Assembly: GCF_000003815.2 (NCBI RefSeq)
Contig: NC_049980.1
Coordinates: forward strand, 34,455,285-34,506,191
Length of the DNA stretch: 50,907 nt
Direction of reading: 5' to 3'
DNA from: Branchiostoma floridae
Lineage: Eukaryota; Chordata; Leptocardii; Amphioxiformes; Branchiostomatidae
The translations under genes were made by a program, and so were the position numbers. Below are positions 1-8,800 of the stretch, piece after piece. Under the pieces are notes generated by a model. It was not told the DNA's origin and searched no databases. It saw only the letters and a list, made by a program, of their open reading frames with translations. Each line of letters opens with the position of its first letter. Positions within the stretch are counted from its first letter, which is position 1.

Positions 1-230
1 AAATATACTTTGTTTCAAAAGTACTGTATTATTTCATTGACTTATTATCCATACTTATTTCTTTTATTTAACTGATTGATTTATGAATTTAAATGGTTCT
101 AAGTTCTTAAGGGGTTGCCTTTGCATAAGCATAAGCTTCTGGCTTCTTCTGTACTGTTACATGTCATTTATACCTCAGTGTTATGTATTTGTTACTCTTA
201 CAGTGCGAACAAATAAACAAAATATCATAC

Positions 231-389
231 CTCTCGCATGCCGATAGTAAAGTTCCTCGCCCAGCGTCGCACGAGTCCCGGGAACAGCTCCACAAAGTCT
301 CCGTACACGAACAGAGTCAGCGGGACGTTGCCTGGATGTGCGGCCATGGTCGTCACAAGTTTCTGCGCCGTCTTGGCGTTCATACCGAC
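231..389 (-). CDS. Internal exon of an unidentified gene (53 codons, runs off left edge)
   Basis: On the minus strand an open segment of exactly 53 codons lies between an acceptor (TATAG at 394-390) and a strong donor (GAG|GTATGA, last exon base 231). It is phase 0 at both ends. The peptide contains PLTLFVYGDFVEL followed by RWARNFTIGMRE, has biased third positions and reads like real protein. An in-frame stop sits just upstream inside the acceptor, so the exon must start at the splice site (or at the Met two codons later). I do not recognise the family with certainty. It lies downstream of and on the same strand as the FkbM methyltransferase gene and could be the C-terminal part of a related neighbour. 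It is not an alternative last exon of that gene, because the phases do not match. Confidence 0.45.
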
Positions 390-1195
390 CTATACCGCCA
401 GAGTCAGGCGGGGAGTGTGGGGAGGGGACGCCGAACAGCTAGAGTACACGCCGCCTGGTTCACCGGGAGTGTCAATGATTTTGTAACGCTAATTCACCTT
501 TGTTCGCTGGGTAACCTATATCCGTTGTATTTGGAAACAATGTGTTTAGAAATATCAAGTCAAACGACAAGGGGTTTCAATTTTTTTGAACGTCTTTGAA
601 GTTCGAAACCACCGTAGTTCGTTTTCATTGTAACTCTGCAATTATTACTTTTCCTCCGTTGATTGTCATTTAGCCTTTTCAATGTCAACCTTTGTATTTG
701 TTGTAGTTCCCGTTGACTTTGACTTTGACTGTTATTTGTTTTATGTTTACTGAGCAGAAGACCCACATAAGTATATATGCTTCTTTTCCTATGCTCACAA
801 AACAACTCTGAATAGAATTTTAAAAAATAACCACCGTCCGTCCACTTGATATCCATATATACTCTGTTTTAATAAAAACGGATATAGAATACCCCGCAGC
901 TAAATGTGAACTAGCGTTACAGGTTTTGAAAGGCACATGAAATAAAACCTATTCCATTTCATTGGGAGCCGCCATATTGTTTTTTTTTTTAAGAACTGGT
1001 CGGCCATTTCGGTTTTTTAAACACTGTCCAAACAGGTAAGATTCGCAAACCTGTCCTGTCATACCCTTGGTCGATGGGCGCGGTCATGTTGATTTTGATC
1101 TCTTACGAGACGGCCATATTCTCCGATACTACCCAAACAACACAATTCAAGCAAAAACGTGTTTATACCACACTTCAATACGTTTCTTTTTAATC
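390..1195. other. Spacer or intron, no gene seen
   Basis: AT-rich sequence between the left-edge exon and the stop codon of the FkbM gene. It presumably includes the 3' UTR of that gene. A 98-codon minus-strand frame at 560-856 has low-complexity Ser/Gln/Arg content and no splice or family support, so I do not call it. Confidence 0.5.
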
Positions 1196-4175
1196 TTAAA
1201 TATGGCATTGTAGCCCAAAGCATATAGGATATTTCAGCCAGACGTTATAACCTACTTGACTCGGTGGATGCAAATCGTCGAGATCTTTGTACTCTCTGGT
1301 CTCCGCAGACCAAGACGGTGTATGCATGGAACTAGCGATGCCCTTGCTCTTCAATTCGTTGATTAATTTCTTCTTCGAGGTTTTACCCCATTCTTTGACG
1401 GCTTGATTCAAGTGGAACTCGCCGTAATACCTACATTGTAAAAATAGAGCCGCAATCAACAATAAAAGTATACACTTTTTCATGTCCAAGATTTTTTTTC
1501 AAAGGCATGACTGATTTGCATTTTTCCCTGGTAGATATTTCAGCCAATCGTAGTGAGTCTATCAGCAAAATTTGGCCCAGAAAGTGCAGGAAATGGCTTT
1601 TCAGAGGGTCCAGATTTCACAATTTCCCTGGACCTCCATTGCGACGCCTCGCGCCTTTGGTGCCTCAAACTAAAGTCAAAGACTTACGCAAAAGCCTTGT
1701 CCTTTAATAGAAATTCCATTAAACTTCGCAAGCCATTTTTGCCCGTCAAAATGCAGGAAATGGCGTTTCAGATCTAGAGGGTCAAAATTTCTATTTTTCC
1801 GGGGGAGCATGCCCCCGGACCCCCCTAGGTAGCTCACGCCGAACTCAATGGTCCCACAATTACTAAAAAGAACCCCCCAACCAAAATCCTGGCTACGGGC
1901 AAGGATAGGCAAAGGACTAACATGTAAGGGAATACTAATAAGAATTACAGTTATAATCGTTATTGAATTTTTGCATAAGCAAGATAGATAAATTGATTTA
2001 AATCAACAACAAGAAATTTGAAACCAAGGGAAGTACTAAATTCATGCGTCTGTTTTAAAACTACTTAGTACTTGTCCACCCATTTGAATGTTCCATCCGC
2101 CAACATCTTTTGCAGAATGTCGAACTCAGCGCCTTCCACGTCCAACTTAAAGATGACGTAATCCTCCTGGTTGGTATTTTCCTGTATCCATTTAGACAGG
2201 TCGATGGTTGGTACGGTGTGCCGGTAGGAAAACAGTCGCTTTCCGCCCGTCTCTTTGCTCTCCCGCTCTCTTTCCGACACGAACAGACTTCCCCCGCCCC
2301 ACTGCATGTCCACGCCGCGCTTCAACCCTCGCTCTGGAAACCATGTCGCCTCTGTGTACGCCGTCATGTTTCCTAGAGACAAGGTGAGACAGTTCATTAA
2401 CCACTGCTTTCAAAGAAGAAGTCAAACCTGACAATAGTATACTATAGTCTATCATGAAGTTAATTAGACATTAGCGTTTTGTGTCCTTGAGACTGTAAAT
2501 GTCGTTTCGGCCTTCGGGAATGATTTGCAAATGAAATAATGCTTAACATGGATTCAGACGTCATGATTTCGTCATCATGACGTCATGAATTCGTTATCAT
2601 GACATCCATAACTGTTGAGTGGCCATCATTACAAAATGATGATCGTCTTTCCACGATTCGGATACAGCAGGTATAAGCCATTTCACAGTTCTCATTGCGC
2701 ATGTGCAGTAGTGAGGCATTGTGAACCAGCAGGATGAAAGGTTTCAACTGCTTTGTCTGGACGACATTGAATTTTTCTTGTAGATTAGTTGGCTTACGCC
2801 AAAGGGGATACGAGATAGTGGAACCGTTTCCAAAATCATATCCAGTTGCTTGAGTAACTGCTTTTGGGCATATCTTATCACCTGGATTTCTGACCTTCAT
2901 CGACTTAATAGATTTTAGTTGGCTGACTGATGAGCTGTCTTAACCTTTGGCCTCACCCACAAGCCCCTGCGGCACTGGAACTGTGAGATGACGTAAATGC
3001 AATCAAGGCCTATAATTTACTTTCGCGGTAGCGGGAAAAATCGCGAGTGTTCGCGGTGGTTTTAACTTCGCAGTGAAGTGGTCACCGCGAAAAACGGCAA
3101 ACGTAAAACCACCGCGAACATTTCTGCATTTACATCACTGTAGCTCACCGTCTTTGTCCGACACCGCCATGGGACAGTGCAAGACGTGGTTGGAGTACGG
3201 GGCGAAGTACGGCGCCAACCGGTGGTCCAGCTCGAAGGAGTGGATGAGGAAGTCCTTCCCACCCGGGTAGGTCTCACGGAACAGCTGTACAGTGGAGGCG
3301 ACGTTTGCGCCGCAGTCCAGCAATATCTTCCGCGGCTGGGAGGGTGCACGGGCTGTGTCATCTGGCCTGTAAAATAGCAGCATGAAGTGCGAAGACATGT
3401 GTATCAATACTGGTAAACAGTCCTTCTGTAAGCCTCAAAACATTTTAAGCTATTCGATGTGTTTGGATTATAAACACGAGGTCATGTTTGTCGCGGGATT
3501 GTCGTGTTATATTGGCGACAGTTTGTCGGCAAGAAAAAAAACGACTTGGGTTTCATGATGCTTTATCCTTTAAGTACTATAAAGTAAAGCTGATATAACG
3601 AATGCTGATCATCAAATAGACAGTCTTTTGCGTAAAAATAGTTGCTGCCGAAAAAGCTGCCGTACAAGGTATATGAGGGTCTAGGTCATACACATATACT
3701 TGTTGACTGATGTATTGCCATGTAGCCTTTTTTCATTCATAATCGTGTATATATAACGAACACTCTTTTTAGCTTTTGTATCTGTATCTATATAGCCGGT
3801 ATAACCGCCGTTCGGCGTAACACATCAGCTCCGCAGGCACCTATTCTCAACCTTAAATGCCTTCCTTTACGGCAGTGTATTGTGTTGTCCTGTACTGTAT
3901 TGCATTGTATTTTTCTGTTGTCGTAAGTGCAATTCAATTTTTACTCACCTTAAAGGCCTCTCCAGTAATGCAAATTCAGACTCGACGCTTTTCCTGAAAT
4001 CTCTGGCACTGATCTCTGAATCTTGTGGATTTCCTATGCACCTTATTGGCCGGCAGTATCTGACGTCACCAAGATGGAACCCGAATAGCTGACTCAGCAC
4101 AATGCCGACAGCTAGCCCCAACAAGAAAGCTATCCTGCTCTTCTTGGCTTTTGTAGATATGAATGTGCCCGGCAT
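1196..4175 (-). CDS. FkbM-family methyltransferase, type II membrane anchored, 4 exons, 326 aa, complete
   Basis: Minus-strand exons 4175-3949, 3366-3149, 2372-2072 and 1430-1196 join in phase (981 nt, 326 aa plus TAA). Donors are AAG|GTGAGT, ACG|GTGAGC and CAA|GTACTA; acceptors end TTTTACAG, TGTCTCTAG and AATGTAG. The N-terminus has a short basic cytoplasmic stretch and one hydrophobic segment at about residues 15-34, suggesting a Golgi/ER signal anchor with a lumenal catalytic part. The FkbM SAM-binding start ILLDCGANVASTVQLF is at about 88-103. The second signature, IDLSKWI then YVIFKLDVEGAEFDILQKML, is at about 205-239 and leads into FKWVDKYYGEFH across the last junction. Known FkbM enzymes methylate hydroxyls of small molecules or sugars; metazoan members of this anchored type are mostly uncharacterised, so the substrate is unknown. 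Exon 2 ends next to a MITE. Confidence 0.88.
1505..1915. repeat. Dispersed-repeat fragment inside the FkbM gene's last intron
   Basis: The stretch contains the GC-rich block GGGGGAGCATGCCCCCGGAC (about 1801-1820) followed by CCCCCCTAG, next to two similar phrases on measuring 'caggaaatggctttcag' type (about 1587-1605 and 1752-1770). Overlapping open frames in several frames without family support are typical of an old repeat. I recall similar C-rich blocks as common in marine invertebrate repeats, but cannot name the family. Confidence 0.4.
2985..3143. mobile_element. Palindromic MITE beside the FkbM exon 2 donor
   Basis: A foldback element of about 160 bp. The left end reads GATGACGTAAATGCAA and the right end, reversed, GTGATGTAAATGCAG. 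The inner arms TGTTCGCGGTGGTTTTAA (about 3047-3064) and its inverse TAAAACCACCGCGAACA (about 3105-3121) also pair. There is no coding capacity. The right end comes within about 6-8 nt of the 5' splice site of exon 2 (last exon base 3149). Confidence 0.62.
3777..3843 (+). repeat. Dispersed repeat family A, copy 1
   Basis: Begins TGTATCTGTATCTATATAGC and runs through CGGTATAACCGCC to GGCGTAACACATCAGCT. The same string recurs at 4254-4322 and, as a partial tandem pair, at about 38858-38960. It lies in intron 1 of the FkbM gene. Function and class are unknown. Confidence 0.7.
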
Positions 4176-4253
4176 GTCCGCCTAACTGGAACGAAATTTT
4201 AAGAGAATGTTACAGTGTAATTCATACTTGGTCCTCTTATGTTAACAGTTCGA

Positions 4254-4322
4254 TTCTGTACCTGTATCTATATAGCCGGTATAACCGCCCTTCGGCGTAA
4301 CACACCAGCTTCGCAAGCAAGC
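4254..4322 (+). repeat. Dispersed repeat family A, copy 2
   Basis: Near-identical to 3777-3843 over about 60 bp, including TATAGCCGGTATAACCGCCC and GGCGTAACACACCAGCTTC. It lies about 80 bp upstream of the start codon of the FkbM methyltransferase, so it is close to that gene's likely promoter. Confidence 0.7.
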
Positions 4323-4627
4323 GGCGCAGCAGCAGCTGGTTATATTACACTGAACGACCTGTCACACCAAACTTTTGCACATCTGCCTGCTAGTGTTGTT
4401 TAAAATCGAAAATACCCCTACTGTGCTTGGTGAAAAGGCCTCCTGTTGGCTGTGGCTCAATAGAGACGAGCAGAATTGGAGACCAGACGGGCGAGACGAG
4501 CAGTGAAGGGCCACCAATGCTGACCGGTCAGCACGAGGATGTAGCGGGACAAGGTTGAAACATCCAGTGAATGATGACTACCCGCCTGACGACGTCGGAC
4601 CCCTCTGAGAACCAGAATCTCCCACCA

Positions 4628-4795
4628 AAGAAGTGTGGATGGGTGGGGATGAGTGAGGATTGGCATGGATGGGTGGGGATTGGTAGGAATGATTATGGAT
4701 TGGTAAGGATGAGTATGGATTGGTAGGGATGGGTATGGATTGGTGGGGATGAGTGTGGATTGGTGGGGATGAGTGAGGAATCGTGGGGATGAAAC
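4628..4795. repeat. G-rich minisatellite (about 18-20 bp unit)
   Basis: Eight or nine imperfect units built on GGATGGGTGGGGATGAGTG and GGTATGGATTGGT. The array is purine-rich on the plus strand and abuts the next minisatellite. It produces spurious open frames (repeating Pro/Ile/His/Ser) on the minus strand. Confidence 0.8.
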
Positions 4796-5065
4796 CCTGC
4801 CGCGGCACGATTGGAACTGGGCTCGGAAGTGTTGGAATCTGCCGCGGCACGCTTGGAAAACCCTGCCTCGGCACGATTGGAACTGGGCTCGCAAGTGTTG
4901 GAATCTGCCGCGGCACGATTGGAACTGGGCTCGGAAGTGTTGGAATCTGCCGCGGCACGATTGGAAAACCCTGCCGCGGCACGATTGGAACTGGGCTCGC
5001 AAGTGTTGGAATCTGCCTCGTGACGTTTGGAATAATTAGGCTCGGAAGTGTTAGAATCATTTTGT
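4795..5065. repeat. Minisatellite with mixed unit lengths
   Basis: The phrases GCCGCGGCACGATTGGAA, CTGGGCTCGGAAGTGTTGGA and CTTGGAAAACCCTGCC recur about every 36-42 bp with an intercalated 18-bp variant. This gives open frames in all six frames (for example repeating [10 protein letters not shown] on minus). Because the unit is a multiple of 3, none of these frames is interrupted; I take them as artefacts. Confidence 0.85.
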
Positions 5066-5583
5066 TCCAGTCGGCCACGGTACACAGTGGCTCCGTAGAG
5101 AGCCTGCACTAAGTACGGTAGGCCGAGCCAGCGGGCTTAGAGGGTCGAAAACAAACGTTTCAACTGACCGCGGAAAAGGTCACCAGGATCTGACTCAAAT
5201 GTGGAAACGATTGTTTATCTTGTAAACACTTTTAAACAGTGCAGTGATGATTTCTTGATGTAGGGTCTCAGCCTGTATGTATCACACGTAATATTCATGT
5301 TTAATGTATGTTATGCAATCTTCTAATGTTACGTAATATGTACTGTATACATGTATGTTCTATATGTATATAGCATTTATGTGCTTTGAAATATCGATAT
5401 ATAGGTAGAGAAATAAATACATGTAAAATATGTATATATGTAATATGTCCAATATGTATGTAACATCCAGCATTTTCGATAAAAGTTTAACTGTAAATAG
5501 GTGTCCCCAAAAATTGTACTTTCCCAAATTTTTGACAGTCAAACTCCAGTCGCTATAGAGGAACGAGCAACCCATCGCTTTTG

Positions 5584-5726
5584 TGACGTCACGATATGCA
5601 GATAGGAACACGTGACTGTGTGAGCAGTGGGTTATAAATTACAGGAAGTCTATGGCGCCCCCCGTCTAGGCCATGCATGACCCACTGCTGACGTACGTGT
5701 TCTATCCGCATAACGTGGTGTCTATG
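5584..5726. mobile_element. Short palindromic element, MITE-like
   Basis: The left arm (CACGATATGCAGATAGGAAC then ACGTGAC) and the reversed right arm (CACGTTATGCGGATAGAACA then CGTAC) match over about 30 nt. A second inner pair, GAGCAGTGGGTTAT and its inverse ATGACCCACTGCT, also matches. There is no coding content. It carries CACGTG at about 5611. It sits about 150 bp upstream of the first recognised TPM-gene exon. Confidence 0.5.
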
Positions 5727-5815
5727 TAGGGCTAGCCCTTGGCAATAGCCTATGGCTAGTTGGGCAGCCCTGGCTGTCTGTAAACAGCCGAACGAATAAA
5801 CAAAATAAATTAAAT
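5727..5815 (+). repeat. Dispersed repeat family B, copy 1
   Basis: The core GGGCTAGCCCTTGGCAATAG, then GCTAGTTGGGCAGCCCTGGC and a small hairpin CTGT..ACAGCCGAA, ends in an A-rich tail with AATAAA. It matches 15757-15830. The A-rich end with polyadenylation-like signals suggests the 3' end of a retroposed element on the plus strand. Confidence 0.65.
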
Positions 5816-5876
5816 AAAAAAAACACTGATGAACGTTCAAGTTACGATCTAACATTCTAACCATACATACCACAAG

Positions 5877-8800
5877 CCTGCATTTTGGACAGCCTCCTCT
5901 ACAACCTCACCATGGAGACGAGCTGCCCGTGTGAGAACAGGACCCAGTGCAGTCGGTGGAACACAGACACACTCACCTTAGCAAACGACACGCAACGTTG
6001 CACCGGCAACCTAACCACGACCTCTTGCGACTCCTGTCGGGAGGACAGCTGTGGCGATGAGAGGGTCCTGAACTGCACTTTCTGCAGCTGTGTGGGCTCC
6101 TGTGACGTAGTGACGTCGGGTTGTCTAAACGGTAGCCAGGTTTGCACGCAACTCGCGGACAGAGGGGAGGGGTACGTCATGATCGTCGCGTTGATGCGGA
6201 GGATGACCCTCATCACGTCGTACAGGTGGGTTCCAGTATTACAGATCCGACGTCATAATTTGCCCTACAAAACACATCACTAGACAATTTGCAAAATTTA
6301 TTCTTTTAGCAATTATGAGAGAAAAGAAACTGATAAAGGCCCCGTAAATGTTTAACTTTATGTAAGTCATCATTGTATGTTATTGTGGCTGTTATATTTT
6401 ATGTTGGTTACATCGCTATGGAAAAATATCCTATCTGAAAGCAAAGAATAAAGTTCCACGGCGTCATGATTCCATCCTAAAAAGAAATGCTGACATGACG
6501 TCGGAGTAGTTTAACGGTATCTGCCCCAGACCCGAGAGGTCTTGAGGTAAAATCTCCTGACATGTCCCGTAACAAGATGTCTGACACGGCAAAACCAAGG
6601 TAACACTATAGCAGGAGAAACAACGACTTTTTCTTGATGTCAGATTCTCTGGAATTGGCTGCGAAAACTAAACAATTCCCGGTAAACCTGTTGATGGCGT
6701 AACACACTATCTGTACTAAAACGAACGATTTGATATAAGAGTTTGATATAAGAGAAGAGTTCCTCTTCCTTTCCAGGGAAACTGTAGACCTTGCCGCCAA
6801 CCGCTTCGCAGATTTCTTCCGGGATAGTTGGAGGTTTGGAAGGTGTGGAGAGGCCGTGGTAGTGGTCATCTCCATGGACGAACGGCAGGTATGTAGTCAT
6901 ATCCATAGTGAACAACATGTATGTAGCAACAGAAGGCCTCGACACGTAACTACAACAGTCATGGTACCCAAATTTCTAACCAAGGAATGGATCCAGGCAC
7001 CGCATTTTGCACACTGCAGCAGCGACACCTAGCTGCAGTGCGGAGCAGAAGCAGTCAGTATTACCCTGAGTAGGGTAACAGATGGTCACCGAAACGAGGG
7101 AGTAAACGAACGCACGGACACACACACACACACACACACACGTACATACACACACACACACACACATGTACACACACACACAAACACACATGTACACACA
7201 CACAAACACACATGTACACACACAAACACACATGTACACACACACAAACACATGTACACACACAAACACACATGTACACACACAAACACACATACACAAA
7301 CACAAAGGAGTTTGCTGTGACAGGTGTGACTGTTGGTTCCACCATGACTGCCAGGGTCTTAGTTCATACATGTACCCATACTTAGGTAACTCTAACGTGT
7401 CCTGGATCTGTTTAAATTGTGGCCTACCCAATCTTTCGACTACATTTTTTGACTCCTTCAACATCGAGTCTGACTCAAATCCATTCAGCCCTCTAAGTGA
7501 TAGTCCCCCAGGTATGCCTCTGGCTGCCTCCTCTCCTAAATCCTCGACTCAGAACAAAGCAAGACCAAAAGCCAGGCCTATACGCCTAGTGAATGCTAAC
7601 TTCCAGTCACTCAGGAATAAAAAGTTGGAACTTGAAACATTGGTAGAGGAAACCAAACCTGACATCCTAGTTATAACTGAGACCTGGCTAGACGACTCAT
7701 GTAATATCTCGGAGTATTTCCCCACCCATTTGAACATGTCTGTGTTCTATAGGAACAGACCCGATGACAATCATGGGGGTGTACTAATAGCTGTAACTAA
7801 TGAATTTATATGCTCTCAAGAGCCACAACTAGAAACAGACTGCGAAATGGTCTGGGTTAAGGTTCAACTTGCTGGGTCCAAATCCTTATATGTCTGTGCT
7901 TACTATAGACCACATGTTGATGACAGTAATAGCCTGGATAATCTTGAACAGTCTATGAGCCGCATATGTAATAAACGGAACAGCCATATATGGATTGTTG
8001 GAGACTTTAACTTCCCTGGATGGGATTGGTCTGATCCTCAGCACCCAGTCCTCAAGCCCGGCTGTGCCTACCCAGGTCTACACCGGCAGTTTCTGGAGCT
8101 GCTGAGTGATCAAAACTTGTCGCAGGTTGTTGATAGGCCCACTAGGAATGACAATACTTTGGATCTTGTCCTCATGTCCAATGATAGTTGTGTGAACAGA
8201 ATTAACACCTTACCCCCTGTAGGAGACCATGACATAGTCTTTGTAGAGGCAGACATCCACCCGAGGAAAATAAAAGCCAAACCTCGCAAAATCCTACAAT
8301 ATAAGCGTACTAACTGGGAGAAGTTCCGGGATGAGATGGAAGATTTCCAAACTGAATTCCTTGACTTGGCCCAGGGGGACGCTTCTGTTAATGATCTGTA
8401 TAATGCTTTTTCATTCAAATTATCTCAATGTGTCAACAAATATGTTCCCTCCAAAATGGTAGGTGCCAAACGCCATTTACCATATGTTACCCCTGATCTC
8501 AAACGGTTAATGAGGAAGAGGGACAGATACTATAGAAAGACCTTAGGACAAACTTCACATGAGAGAAAAGACAAGTTGAACCAGTACAAAAAAGATATCA
8601 AGAAAAAGCTAAAGGAATGCTACTGGCAGTACATTGAATCTATTATAACTGACATACCCGTACCAGGAGATACTAGTGATAACNNNNNNNNNNNNNNNNN
8701 NNNNNNNNNNNNNNNNNNNNNNNNNNNNNNNNNNNNNNNNNNNNNNNNNNNNNNNNNNNNNNNNNNNNNNNNNNNNNNNNNNNTGCGCGTTAGCTCGTGA

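Larger units (their letters stand above)
4176..5876. other. Divergent intergenic region between FkbM and TPM genes
   Basis: Both flanking genes point outward, so promoters of both probably lie here. The content is mostly repeats: family A copy 2, two adjacent minisatellites (4628-5065), a palindromic MITE (5584-5726) and a family B repeat (5727-5812). The signal-peptide exon expected for the TPM-domain gene should be here or in the preceding sequence, but I could not find a convincing one. Confidence 0.5.

Noticed and set aside
560-856. 98-codon minus-strand frame
   Set aside because: Low-complexity Gln/Ser/Arg composition, no splice or domain support, AT-rich spacer.
2583-2900. 105-codon minus-strand frame within FkbM intron 2, considered as an extra exon
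   Set aside because: Exons 3366-3149 and 2372-2072 already join in phase and complete the FkbM fold; including this frame would insert unrelated sequence.
4457-5112. Several long overlapping frames on both strands with repeating [16 protein letters not shown] or RKCWNLPRH peptides
   Set aside because: They are translations of the minisatellites at 4628-5065. All six frames stay open because of unit length, and there is no family match or splice context.
7166-7306. Apparent N-terminus [13 protein letters not shown] of the long plus-strand frame
   Set aside because: It is the CA microsatellite read in frame with the truncated LINE ORF; no real start there.
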